From positions 124,001 through 188,000 of the forward strand of contig NZ_FNVT01000021.1 of NCBI RefSeq assembly GCF_900108335.1: a DNA stretch of 64,000 bases, given 5' to 3'. This DNA is from Nonomuraea solani. Lineage in GTDB: Bacteria > Actinomycetota > Actinomycetes > Streptosporangiales > Streptosporangiaceae. Shown one piece after another: positions 1-8,576 of this stretch. The notes beneath the pieces are model-generated. The model did no database searches and had not been told where the DNA came from. It was given only the letters and a program-made list of their open reading frames with translations. Made by a program: the position numbers and the translations under genes. Each line of letters begins with the position of its first letter. Position 1 is the first letter of the stretch.

Positions 1-944
1 TCCCAGGAGTTGTACAGCACCGGCCGCTCCTCGAAGGGCGTGGGCAGCACGTGGGCGCGGGCGTAATCGTGCCAGGACCGGCTGGCCGCCCCGAACCCGC
101 CGCCGGAGTAGAGGCCCAGCGCGACCGGCGTGACGAGCTCCTCCCCCGGGCCGAGCGTCCAGCGCAGGCCGTCGTGGCCGAAGCCGCCCGAGACGCAGAC
201 CCCGCCCTCGGACCGGTGCGTGGTGGTCAGGCGCCAGCTTCCGCTCCAGGCCAGGGCGACGCCCCAGACCTCGCCGTGCTCCTCGGTGGCCTCGCCCGCG
301 TCGATCATCACCCACGGGTTCGCGATGTGGCTGGTGATGCCCTGGCGGCTGGTGAAGGTCAGCTCGCCGACCGGCAGCGGCCCGCGCTGGAGCCGCATCT
401 CCTCGGACCAGGCGCCGTGGACGCCGCTGTAGCGGTACGCCGCCGCGTCGGGAATGAACCAGTTGCCCGAGTCGAGCCGGGTGACGGCCGCCTCTGAGCC
501 CGTCCTGACGGTGGTCCAGCGTTCGATGACGTCGGTGTCATCGTGGGTGCGTACGGACAGCACGACCTCGAACGGGTGGTGCGCGTCGGCCAGCGCGAGG
601 TCGAGCCGCTGGGCGCCGCCCTCGTCGTGCACCTGCGCCCCAGTGAAGCGCAGTTCGAGCGAGCGCGCGTGGCCGAAGGTGACCTGCAGCGACGGCGAGC
701 CCCACCGCGTGCCGCCGTCCACCGGCAGCAGTTCCTCGATCTCGGCGGGGGTGGCGAAGCTGGAGACGTGCCGCGCGGGCACGGTGGTGACCTGGCGGGC
801 GGCCTCGGGCGTGAGCCTCGGGCCCCAGTACGTCTGGCGCGGCGTGGCCTCCCCCGTCCGGGGGTCTGTCTCCACGCCGAGCACGTACGTGGTGGCGGGC
901 GTGATGACCGCCCACTGGTGATCGTCGAGAGGAATGACAGGCAT
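1..944 (-). CDS. Alpha-galactosidase, GH36 family (partial, N-terminal part only)
   Basis: Translating the minus strand from the ATG at 944 gives an open frame of 314 codons that runs off the left edge. It begins MPVIPLDDHQWAVITPATTY and ends in RPVLYNSWE, the GH36 motif that joins the N-terminal beta-sandwich to the catalytic barrel. GH36 enzymes hydrolyse terminal alpha-linked galactose. The two catalytic aspartates lie beyond the window. A GGGGA sequence about 8 bases upstream is a fair ribosome site. The gene is divergent from a ROK regulator across 143 bases, which suggests local control by that regulator and sugar induction. The family call is confident; substrate is inferred. Confidence 0.82.
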   Translation of the reverse strand, partial: MPVIPLDDHQWAVITPATTYVLGVETDPRTGEATPRQTYWGPRLTPEAARQVTTVPARHVSSFATPAEIEELLPVDGGTRWGSPSLQVTFGHARSLELRFTGAQVHDEGGAQRLDLALADAHHPFEVVLSVRTHDDTDVIERWTTVRTGSEAAVTRLDSGNWFIPDAAAYRYSGVHGAWSEEMRLQRGPLPVGELTFTSRQGITSHIANPWVMIDAGEATEEHGEVWGVALAWSGSWRLTTTHRSEGGVCVSGGFGHDGLRWTLGPGEELVTPVALGLYSGGGFGAASRSWHDYARAHVLPTPFEERPVLYNSW

Positions 945-1075
945 CGGCGTCCCCAGAGCTGCTGGATCGATCAGGCCGCAGGAGGTTAACCCGCATTCGT
1001 GCACTAGGTCAATGAATTGAGCGCCGTTTCGGGCAGATCGAAGAGTGCTGTCTCCTTCTTACTTGACGTCATGAA

Positions 1076-1081
1076 TAAAAT
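1076..1081 (+). promoter_or_regulatory. -10 box of a leaderless ROK regulator gene
   Basis: TAAAAT ends exactly 7 bases before the GTG at 1088, the spacing expected if transcription starts on the start codon. No ribosome site precedes that GTG. Nearby sites in the same divergent region are TCAATGAATTGA (1009-1020, 5-base arms) and the palindrome TGACGTCA (about 1064-1071). These could be operators for the ROK protein. No good -35 is seen. Confidence 0.4.
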
Positions 1082-1087
1082 GGCCGC

Positions 1088-2218
1088 GTGTTCCCACAGA
1101 TCGGGCGGCTCACGGACGCCATGCGGTCGGTGTTCGTCGAGCTGCTCGTGCACGGCCCTCTGTCCCGGGCGGAGGTGGCCCGCAGGCTGTCGTTGTCGCC
1201 GTCCGCGCTGACCAAGGTCACCAGGCCGTTCATCGAGGCCGGCTACCTGCTGGAGGCGGCCGGAGAGGGGCCGGCGACCGTCGGGCGGCCGTCGCAGCCG
1301 CTGCGGGTGGACGCCTCAAGGATGTCGTTCGCGGGGATCAAGCTCACCGCCGACGACCTGTTCGCCGTGCGTACCGACCTGGGTGCCAGGGTGGAACGGG
1401 AGACCTCCAGGCCGCTCGCGAGCCATGACATCGGCCACGTGCTCGGCCAGATCGTCGAGGTGGTCGAGGAGCTGACCGTGCCGGGGCGGCCGCTGTCGGC
1501 CGTGGGCATCAGCCTGGCGGGCACCGCCACGCCCAGTGATCCCGTGGTGCACACCTCGCCGTTCCTGGGCTGGAGCCGGCTGCCGCTGGGGCGGCTGGTC
1601 GAGGAGGCCGTGTCGGTGCCGACGGTGCTGGACAACGACGTGCGGGCGCTGACGGCCGTACAGCAGTGGTTCGGCGAGGGTGTGGGGCACTCGTCGTTCG
1701 CGCTGCTCACGGTCGGGGCGGGGATCGGCTGCGGGCTCGTCATCGACGACCGGCTGGTCTCCGGGCGGTCCGGGCTGGTCGGTCACCTGCGGATCGACGA
1801 CCGTGGCCCCATGTGCGAGCGGGGGCACCGGGGTTGTGCCCGCGCCTACGCCAGCTCGCCGTCCATCCGCCGCTCGATCGCCTCGACGCTCGAGCGGCCC
1901 GAGCTCACCTTCGACGACTGCCTCACCCTGGCGGCCGACGGCGATCCTGTCGCACGCCGCGTCCTGGACGAAGCCGGAGCCGCCCTGGGCCAGGTGGCCG
2001 CCACCGTCGCCAACCTCACCGCGCCCGAGCTGATCGTCCTGTCCGGAGAGTCGGTCCACATGTACGACGTCTGCGCCCCCGCCTTCGACGCCGCCCTCGC
2101 CCACCACACCCACTGGACGGCCACCCCCGTACGAGTGGCCGTCAAGCCCTTCACCTTCAACGAATGGGCCAGAGGCGCCGCCGTGACCGCCCTCCAGCAC
2201 CTGCTGCTGAACCGCTGA
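1088..2218 (+). CDS. ROK family transcriptional regulator (NagC/XylR type)
   Basis: A 376-residue protein with an N-terminal winged helix-turn-helix (about residues 15-55, LSRAEVARRLSLSPSALTKV) followed by a ROK sugar-kinase-like fold (from about 80). The glycine-rich LTVGAGIGCGLVIDD segment is the ROK nucleotide/sugar core. The ROK zinc motif, normally C-x-C-G-x-x-G-C-x-E, reads CERGHRGCAR, so one cysteine and the glutamate are replaced and zinc binding is probably altered. Family members repress sugar genes until a sugar ligand binds. The divergent alpha-galactosidase is the obvious target. The GTG at 1088 fits a leaderless transcript; an ATG at 1121 is the alternative start. Confidence 0.8.
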   Translation: MFPQIGRLTDAMRSVFVELLVHGPLSRAEVARRLSLSPSALTKVTRPFIEAGYLLEAAGEGPATVGRPSQPLRVDASRMSFAGIKLTADDLFAVRTDLGARVERETSRPLASHDIGHVLGQIVEVVEELTVPGRPLSAVGISLAGTATPSDPVVHTSPFLGWSRLPLGRLVEEAVSVPTVLDNDVRALTAVQQWFGEGVGHSSFALLTVGAGIGCGLVIDDRLVSGRSGLVGHLRIDDRGPMCERGHRGCARAYASSPSIRRSIASTLERPELTFDDCLTLAADGDPVARRVLDEAGAALGQVAATVANLTAPELIVLSGESVHMYDVCAPAFDAALAHHTHWTATPVRVAVKPFTFNEWARGAAVTALQHLLLNR

Positions 2219-2285
2219 GAGCCGGGGCGGACAGCACTGTGGCCGGCCACGCACCAGCGTGCGTGAACCGGCCACAACGAGAGGT

Positions 2286-3578
2286 TCAGGAAGCGTGCAG
2301 GTAAACCTGTCCGAAGACCTCCGACAGGTTCTTCAGGTCGGTGGCAAGGTCCACCTCGGGCTTGGCCGGGTCGTAGACGGTGGCCAGCCGGGGCCGAACG
2401 GTGGCGAGCTTCTTGAGCTGCTCCCAGGTGACGTTGGCCGCCCACTTCTCGCCGTACACCCGGCTGACCTGCCCCTGGTCGTTCTGCCAGCGGGTCCACA
2501 GCGTGACCGTCTCGGCCGCGTCGTCCTGGAGCGGCGTCGCGATGCGCTCGGTGATCGCCTTGGTGGCCTGCTCCTCGGTGAGCTTGGCGGTGCCGGTGGC
2601 GGCGAAGGAGGCGTCCTCGGCGGCGATCTGCGCGTAGGCGTCCCAGGCGCGGGCGCGGACCTGGATCCACTGGTTGCGCTGGGCCTCGGCGGCGTCGATC
2701 TTCCAGGTGGCGAACTCGGTGCCCAGGTGGCCGCTGTCGAGGGAGAGCTGGTCGATGGTGCCCTTGGCGAGCCAGCTACCGATGCGGTCGGGGTCGATCA
2801 GCGGGTACTTCTTGGTGATCTCGGCCTTGCAGGCGTCGTTCGCGCCGCAACCGAACACCGGCACCACCGTGTGCGCGGCCATCTTCTTGCCCGGCAGCAG
2901 CGCCCGCAGCGCGGTCGTGGCCTCGGTGACGAACTTGTCCAGCTCCTCCGCCGTGGCGAAGTTCTGGTTGTAGCCGAGCTGCGAGGTGAACCTGACGCCC
3001 ACGACGTTCGGCTGCTCGACGGCCAGCGCGGCGATCTTCTTGGCGGCCTCGGCCAGCTTGCCGGCCTTGAAGTCGTCGGCCAGCTCGGTCTCGATCCAGA
3101 CGCGCATGCCCGTCGGCGCGACGGTCTGCGTGGCCTTGCCGGCCGGGGTCTCCATGGCGGCGGCCTTCTCGGCGGCGCTCAGCCCGTTGCCGTCCACGAA
3201 GCACGACTCGCCGTTCTGGCACTCGGGGGTGCCGCCGTCCTCGGCGCCCGGGACGTCGGGGCCGTCGACGTCGTGCAGCTCGCCGTCGCCCTCGGAGTCG
3301 GTCGGGCAGACGTTGCCGTCCTCGCTGCAGTCGATCAGGATCGGGTTCAGCGGCCCGGCCTCTTTGAGGTTCTCGCTGTCGTTGTCCAGCCAGAACTTCG
3401 CGATGTCCAGCGCCTCTTCCGGCGTGGCCATCCAGGTGCAGACGACGTACGCCGGGGTGTCGGCGGACAGCAGGTCGTTACAGCTCTTGGGATCGTCCTG
3501 GGACCAGGCGGGAACGCCGATGCCAAGGAGCGAGAGGGTGAGTCCGATGACGAAGACCTGCCGTAGCCGGAGTCTCAT
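2286..3578 (-). CDS. Secreted protein of unknown function
   Basis: A 430-residue protein with a clear Sec signal peptide (residues 1-26; basic MRLRLRQ, hydrophobic core, cleavage near PAWSQ). The mature part has about eight cysteines, an Asp/Glu/Gly-rich acidic stretch around residues 85-120, and alternating strand/helix segments such as MRVWIETEL and VVGVRFTSQLGYNQNF that resemble glycosidase-like barrels. No family is recognised and no catalytic pair can be assigned. An AAGG ribosome site precedes the ATG. It is monocistronic, convergent with the ROK gene and separated from the glycosyltransferase operon by about 50 bases. The fold remark is inference; secretion is well supported. Confidence 0.7.
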   Translation of the reverse strand: MRLRLRQVFVIGLTLSLLGIGVPAWSQDDPKSCNDLLSADTPAYVVCTWMATPEEALDIAKFWLDNDSENLKEAGPLNPILIDCSEDGNVCPTDSEGDGELHDVDGPDVPGAEDGGTPECQNGESCFVDGNGLSAAEKAAAMETPAGKATQTVAPTGMRVWIETELADDFKAGKLAEAAKKIAALAVEQPNVVGVRFTSQLGYNQNFATAEELDKFVTEATTALRALLPGKKMAAHTVVPVFGCGANDACKAEITKKYPLIDPDRIGSWLAKGTIDQLSLDSGHLGTEFATWKIDAAEAQRNQWIQVRARAWDAYAQIAAEDASFAATGTAKLTEEQATKAITERIATPLQDDAAETVTLWTRWQNDQGQVSRVYGEKWAANVTWEQLKKLATVRPRLATVYDPAKPEVDLATDLKNLSEVFGQVYLHAS

Positions 3579-3631
3579 GGCACCTTACTTCCAGGGGGTG
3601 ATCGCGGGCATATCGCACAATATCTGGACGA

Positions 3632-4831
3632 TCAACAACGTTCAATGAGATCTATGGCGTTCTTCACGCCATTCTCGACGCGAAGTAGCCGTCCCAGTTG
3701 CGCCGATTTTTCGCGATATTTCGGTACGGCGAGCAGCCGCGCCGCCAACTCGTCCCTGGTCAGCGCCTTGATCGGCAACGGCGCCGGCCCCACGCCCAGC
3801 GCCGCCACCCTGCGTCCCCAGAACGGCTGGTCGGAAAAGAACGGGCACACCACGTTGGGCACTCCCGCCGTCAGCCCTGTTCCCGTGGTCCCCGCGCCTC
3901 CGTGGTGAACAATCGCCGTCATTCGCGGAAACAACCCATCGTGCGCCACCTCGCCCACCACCCGCACGTCGTCGTCCGCCGCCACGGGCAGGCCCTGCAC
4001 CACCCCGCGCAGCCGCGCCCGCCGCAGCGCCGCGACCACCTCGCCGGCCACCCGCTCCGGCTCGTCCGGCGCCATGCTCCCGAACCCCACGAACACGGGC
4101 GGCGCCCCGGCGTCGAGAAAGTCCTCCAGCCCGCTCTCCCGGGGTCCCGGCAGCCGCCAGTAGCCGGTCATCCGCACGTACGCGGGCCAGTCCGCCGGCA
4201 TGGGCACCACCAGCGGGCTGACCCCGCAGAGCACCGGCACCCGCGCCCGCCGGTCGGCCGCGAACGGGCTGCCCCGCAGCGGCCCCAGCCCCAGCACGCT
4301 CGCCCGCAGCCGGTTCACCATCCGGCCGAGCATCAGCCAGCCGAGCCGTTCGACGAGGGCGTAGCTGGCCCGGTTGGCCAGCGGTCCGAGGGTGGCGAGG
4401 GGCACCAGCGGGTTGGGGAACTCGCGGGTGGGCTCGCTGGGCTGGAAGTGCAGGATCCGGTACGGCATGCCGTACCTCTCGTGCAGGTGCCGGCCGAAGG
4501 CGCCCAGGGCGGGGGCGAGCACCAGGTCGGCGTCGGCACACGCGGCGTCCACCTCGGTGACCAGCCTGGCGGCCAGCGGCTCCACCACGGTCCTGAACCC
4601 CCGTACGAACCCCAGGGGCCCGCTCCGCAACCACCGCCGCCCCTCCTCGCTCGTCACGACCGCTTCGGGGTCCACGCCGAGCGGCACGAACCGCACGCCC
4701 TCCCCCAGGCCCGCGTACCGGCCGGCCGCGACCAGCGTGACGTCGTGCCTCCGCCCGGCCAGCCCCCGAGCCAGCGCCGCGCAGGGCTGTACGTCCCCCC
4801 GCGACCCGACCCCGAGCACCGCCACCCTCAT
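3632..4831 (-). CDS. UGT-like glycosyltransferase (GT1/GT28, sterol/glycopeptidolipid type)
   Basis: A 399-residue GT-B glycosyltransferase. The N-terminal GVGSRGDVQPCAALARGL motif is typical of the sterol-glucosyltransferase and mycobacterial glycopeptidolipid Gtf families. The C-terminal donor-binding region carries VHHGGAGTTGTGL and CPFFSDQPFWGRRV (about residues 300-350). The ATG at 4831 overlaps the stop of the MFS gene as ATGA, so the start is decided by translational coupling and a much longer upstream reading is rejected. It is the last gene of the acyl-AMP ligase/MmpL/MFS operon and probably attaches a sugar to the lipid product of that operon. Acceptor and sugar are unknown. Confidence 0.82.
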   Translation of the reverse strand: MRVAVLGVGSRGDVQPCAALARGLAGRRHDVTLVAAGRYAGLGEGVRFVPLGVDPEAVVTSEEGRRWLRSGPLGFVRGFRTVVEPLAARLVTEVDAACADADLVLAPALGAFGRHLHERYGMPYRILHFQPSEPTREFPNPLVPLATLGPLANRASYALVERLGWLMLGRMVNRLRASVLGLGPLRGSPFAADRRARVPVLCGVSPLVVPMPADWPAYVRMTGYWRLPGPRESGLEDFLDAGAPPVFVGFGSMAPDEPERVAGEVVAALRRARLRGVVQGLPVAADDDVRVVGEVAHDGLFPRMTAIVHHGGAGTTGTGLTAGVPNVVCPFFSDQPFWGRRVAALGVGPAPLPIKALTRDELAARLLAVPKYREKSAQLGRLLRVENGVKNAIDLIERC

Positions 4832-6168
4832 GGCAGGCTCACCAGGCTGACCAACGCCCCGGCCAGCACGAGCCCGGCCGCCACCAGCAGCCCGGCCGCG
4901 TACCCGGTGGCGAAGCTCCCGGCGCCCTGCACGATCACCCCGACGGCAGCAATCCCGAAAAGTCCAGAAATTTCGCGGCTTACCGAGAAAACGCCCCCGG
5001 CCACCCCCGCCCTCGACTCCGGCACCGCCCCCAGCACCGCCGACCCCAGCGGCATCGTCAGCGCCGACCCCACCCCGATCGCGCACACGGCGGGCAGCAG
5101 CCGCTCCCACCCGTCCCCCATCTCCAGCGTGGCCGCCAGCACCATCCCGAAGGCCACGAGCACGAGCCCGGCCGCCACCGTCCGCCCGGCCCCCAGCCGC
5201 CGCTCCACCGCCGGCACCAGCGGCGTGACCAGCACCACCAGCAGCGCCAGCGGCACGAACGCCAGCCCCGACGCCGTCGGAGTGAACCCGAGCACCCCTT
5301 GCAGGAAGATCGCAGTGTAGAAGAACACCCCGTTCACCCCGAGCCCCCACAGCACCTGGGCGACCACCCCGCCCGCGAAGCTCCGCACCGCGAACAGCCG
5401 CGCCTCCACCATCGGATCCCGGGCCTCCCGCTCGGCCACCACGAACGCCACCGCACCTCCTGCGCAGGCGAGCAGGGCGACCAGGACGACCGGCGACCCC
5501 CAGCCGTACTCACCGCCATGGATCAGCGCGAACGTCCCCGCCGCCAGGAACACCACCGAGGCCACCACCCCGGGCACGTCCAGCGGGCGGCCGTCGCCCC
5601 GCGCGCCGGGCACCACCACGGCGGCCAGCCACATGATCGCCAGCCCCATCGGCACGTTGACCAGGAACACCCAGCTCCAGTGCGCGTGCTCGCTGAGATA
5701 CCCGCCCGCCACCGGCCCCAGTGCCAGCGCCGCCGCCCCGGAGGCCATCCAGACGGCCACGCCCATCGACCGCTGCCGCTCCTCCCGCCCCGCCAGCACG
5801 GCCAGCGTCGCGGGCAGGATCAGCGCCGCCCCGGCCCCCTGCGCCAGCCGGGCGGCGACCAGGACCTCGATGGAGCCGGCCAGCCCCGCCGCGAGCGAGG
5901 CCGCCGTGAAGACGCCGAGCCCGGCCAGCAGCACCCGCCGGTGCCCGTGCACGTCGGCCAGCCGGCCGCCGGCGAGCATGAGGCCCGAGAAGGTCAGGAT
6001 GTACGCGGTGGCCACCCACTCCAGGGCGGCCAGCCGGGCGCCGAGATCCCGCTGGACGCTGGGCAGCGCGACGGTGACGACCGTGTTGTCCAGCGTGGTC
6101 ATGAACCCGGCCAGCCCCACGACCGCGAACAACGGCCCGGCCCGGCGTACCCGGAGGTCGACGCTCAC
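4828..6168 (-). CDS. MFS drug/lipid exporter, DHA2 (14-TM) family
   Basis: A 446-residue polytopic membrane protein with the DHA2 signature: LDNTVVTVALPSVQRDL in TM1, GGRLADVHGHRR in the TM2-TM3 loop, and LGPVAGGYLSEHAHWSWVFLVNVP in motif C/TM6. About 14 hydrophobic segments are visible. The GTG at 6168 overlaps the MmpL stop as GTGA, and the stop overlaps the glycosyltransferase ATG, so it is translationally coupled on both sides. Such proteins are proton antiporters for hydrophobic compounds. In this operon it may help export the glycolipid or give self-resistance; that role is inferred. Confidence 0.85.
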   Translation of the reverse strand: MSVDLRVRRAGPLFAVVGLAGFMTTLDNTVVTVALPSVQRDLGARLAALEWVATAYILTFSGLMLAGGRLADVHGHRRVLLAGLGVFTAASLAAGLAGSIEVLVAARLAQGAGAALILPATLAVLAGREERQRSMGVAVWMASGAAALALGPVAGGYLSEHAHWSWVFLVNVPMGLAIMWLAAVVVPGARGDGRPLDVPGVVASVVFLAAGTFALIHGGEYGWGSPVVLVALLACAGGAVAFVVAEREARDPMVEARLFAVRSFAGGVVAQVLWGLGVNGVFFYTAIFLQGVLGFTPTASGLAFVPLALLVVLVTPLVPAVERRLGAGRTVAAGLVLVAFGMVLAATLEMGDGWERLLPAVCAIGVGSALTMPLGSAVLGAVPESRAGVAGGVFSVSREISGLFGIAAVGVIVQGAGSFATGYAAGLLVAAGLVLAGALVSLVSLP

Positions 6169-8576
6169 TCGTCCACCCACGTCCACCCGGCGCCGCCGGG
6201 GTCGGCCCGCACCCGCCGGTCCCGCCCGACCGCCACCTTCACCCATGTGGGCCGCGCCGGATCGGCGGCGGGCAGCGGCACCGGATCGGTGTCGGCGCCG
6301 AAGATGGCCGGCCGCCCCCGGAGGGTCAGCCGGGACGGCACGTCAACGACGACAGGCGGGGCTGGGGGTAGTGGTGGTGGCGGGGGCGGTTCGGGCTCGT
6401 GGATCTCGATGCGCCGGTGGAAGCGCCGCCACGGCCTGGGCAGCCACCAGTTCGCCCCGCCCAGCAGCCGCATCGAGGCGGGCACCAGCAACGCCCGTAC
6501 CAGGGTGGCGTCCACCACGATCGCCACGAACATCCCCACCCCGAGCAGCTTCACGATCGTGATCCCGGCCGTCGAGAACGCCCCGATCACCACCAGCAGC
6601 AGCAACGCCGCACTCGTGATCACCCCGCCGGTCTGCTGCAGCCCCGCCGCCACCGCCGCCGTGTTGTCCCCGGTCCGCAGCCACTCCGCCCGCACCCGCG
6701 ACAGCAGGAACAGCTCGTAGTCCATCGACAGCCCGAAGACCACGGCCAGGATGAGCACGGTCACGGTCGCCTCGATCGACCCGGTGGAGGTGAAGTCCAG
6801 CACCGAGGCCAGGTGGCCGTCCTGGAAGGCCCACACGATCACCCCGAACGAGGCCCCGATCGACAGCACGTTCATCAGCAGCGCCTTCACCGGCAGCACC
6901 AGCGACCCGAACGCGGCGAACAGCAGCACCCCGGTGACCGAGCAGACCACCAGCCCCATCCATGGCAGCGTGGCGAGCAGGCTGTCCTGTAAGTCCAGTT
7001 GGGCGGCGGTGATCCCGCCGACGACGACCCGGCGGGTGTTCGGCTCCAGCGGCATGGCCCTGATCGACCGGACGAGCTCCCTGGCCTCGGCCGACATCGG
7101 GTCCCGGTCGTAGCGCACGGCCAGCCGTACCGCGCCGTCGTCCTGCGACAGCCCGGCCACCTCGACCGCCGTGACGTGCGGCAGCTTCTTCAGCCGGCTC
7201 ACGAGGGGCCGCACGTCGGCGGGGGTCACCGACGTGACGGCGCTGATCGGCGTGTGCCCCTGCGCGAGGGGCCCAGGACGGGCCGGCGCCTCGGTGAAGG
7301 AGCGTTCGACCAGGACGTGGACGTCGATCGGCGCCATGGAGTTCTTGGCGAAGTCCCGGTCGAGGGTCTCGGCGACCCGGCGGCCCTCGGAGGCGGCGGG
7401 CAGCACCCGGTGGTCCACGTTCCCGAACGAGACGTGCAGGAACGGCAGCGCCAGCGAGACCAGCACGGCCGTCACCACCACCAGGTACAGCAGCGGCCGC
7501 CGCATCACGCTCGACGCCACGGCGTGCCACAGCCCACCCTCCCGCCGACCGAAGTCGGGGGTGAGCCGCAGCGCGTTCACACGCGGCCCGAGCACCCCCA
7601 GCACGGCGGGCAGCACGACCAGCGCGGCGACCATCGCGACCAGCACCACGGCGGCCGCGCCGAGCCCGATCGAGCGCAGGAACATCTGCGGGAACAGCAG
7701 CAGCCCGAGCAGCGCCGTGGCCACGGTCAGCCCGGAGAAGGCCACGGTGCGCCCGGCGGTTGCCATCGTGCGCACCACGGCCCGCTCGTTCGAGGCCCCG
7801 GCCGCGATCTCCTCCCTGAACGCCTTGAGCACGAACAGCGAGTAGTCGATGGCCAGGCCGAGGCCGAGCATGGTGACGACGTTCAGGGAGAAGACGGAGA
7901 CCTCGGTGACCTCGGTGAGCAGCCGTAACAACACCAGCGCGCCGAGCACCGCGAGCAGCCCGACGACCAGCGGCAGCCCGGCCGCGACCAGGCTGCCGAA
8001 CACCACCACGAGCAGCACCAGCAGCACCGGCATGGCGATGGCCTCGGCGCGGGCGAGGTCGGCGGCGGTCTGGTCGTTGAGCTCCGTCAGCAGCGGCACC
8101 GAGCCGCCGACGGAGACATAGAGGTTGGGGACGCCTCTGAGCCGCCGCTCGATCGCCGCGTAGCCGTCCCGCTTCGTCTGCGGGCCGCCCTTCAGCGTGA
8201 CCAGCGCGTACGTCGAGTGCCCGTCCCTGGACACCATCTTCTTCGACCCGGTCGTCCAGTACGTCGTCATCGCCCGCACGTACCGGCCAGGCAGCCGGCG
8301 CAGCGAGTCGTGCACCGCCTTCTTGAAGCGCGGGTCCCTGGCCTTGACCTTCGGGTGCCGGTAGAGGACGACCACGTCGGGGGCGTGGCCGCCGTACCAG
8401 TCGTCGTTCCAGCGGGCGGAGGTCGTGGAGTCGGCGCGCGGGTCCTCGAAGCCGCCGTCGGCCATCCGCCCGAACAACTGCAGCCCCAGCGGCGCCAGCA
8501 GGACCGCCGCCGCCAGGCTCAGCACCAGCACCGTCCACCGGCTGCGGTAGACCAGCCGGCCCACCCTTTCAAACAA
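6165..8576 (-). CDS. MmpL-family RND transporter
   Basis: An 803-residue RND protein of the MmpL type with two repeats: TM1 (about 13-35) plus an external loop, five TMs, TM7 plus a second loop and five TMs. The conserved proton-relay regions GLGLAIDYSLFVLKAFREE and GLSMDYELFLLSRVR are present in the two halves. The C-terminal 90 residues form a Pro-rich cytoplasmic tail (EPEPPPPPPLPPAPP). The start is a TTG at 8576, supported by AGGAGG six bases upstream, and it overlaps the ligase stop by 8 bases; a GTG at 8564 is less likely. MmpL proteins export lipids, and the ligase next door suggests an acyl product as cargo. Confidence 0.88.
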   Translation of the reverse strand: MFERVGRLVYRSRWTVLVLSLAAAVLLAPLGLQLFGRMADGGFEDPRADSTTSARWNDDWYGGHAPDVVVLYRHPKVKARDPRFKKAVHDSLRRLPGRYVRAMTTYWTTGSKKMVSRDGHSTYALVTLKGGPQTKRDGYAAIERRLRGVPNLYVSVGGSVPLLTELNDQTAADLARAEAIAMPVLLVLLVVVFGSLVAAGLPLVVGLLAVLGALVLLRLLTEVTEVSVFSLNVVTMLGLGLAIDYSLFVLKAFREEIAAGASNERAVVRTMATAGRTVAFSGLTVATALLGLLLFPQMFLRSIGLGAAAVVLVAMVAALVVLPAVLGVLGPRVNALRLTPDFGRREGGLWHAVASSVMRRPLLYLVVVTAVLVSLALPFLHVSFGNVDHRVLPAASEGRRVAETLDRDFAKNSMAPIDVHVLVERSFTEAPARPGPLAQGHTPISAVTSVTPADVRPLVSRLKKLPHVTAVEVAGLSQDDGAVRLAVRYDRDPMSAEARELVRSIRAMPLEPNTRRVVVGGITAAQLDLQDSLLATLPWMGLVVCSVTGVLLFAAFGSLVLPVKALLMNVLSIGASFGVIVWAFQDGHLASVLDFTSTGSIEATVTVLILAVVFGLSMDYELFLLSRVRAEWLRTGDNTAAVAAGLQQTGGVITSAALLLLVVIGAFSTAGITIVKLLGVGMFVAIVVDATLVRALLVPASMRLLGGANWWLPRPWRRFHRRIEIHEPEPPPPPPLPPAPPVVVDVPSRLTLRGRPAIFGADTDPVPLPAADPARPTWVKVAVGRDRRVRADPGGAGWTWVDE

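Noticed and set aside
4832..5350. N-terminal extension of the glycosyltransferase frame
   Set aside because: It overlaps the MFS gene, reads as Gly/Arg/Ala-rich shadow sequence, and the ATGA overlap at 4828-4831 gives the real start.
8564..8566. GTG start of the MmpL gene
   Set aside because: The TTG at 8576 has AGGAGG six bases upstream; the GTG has no usable ribosome site.
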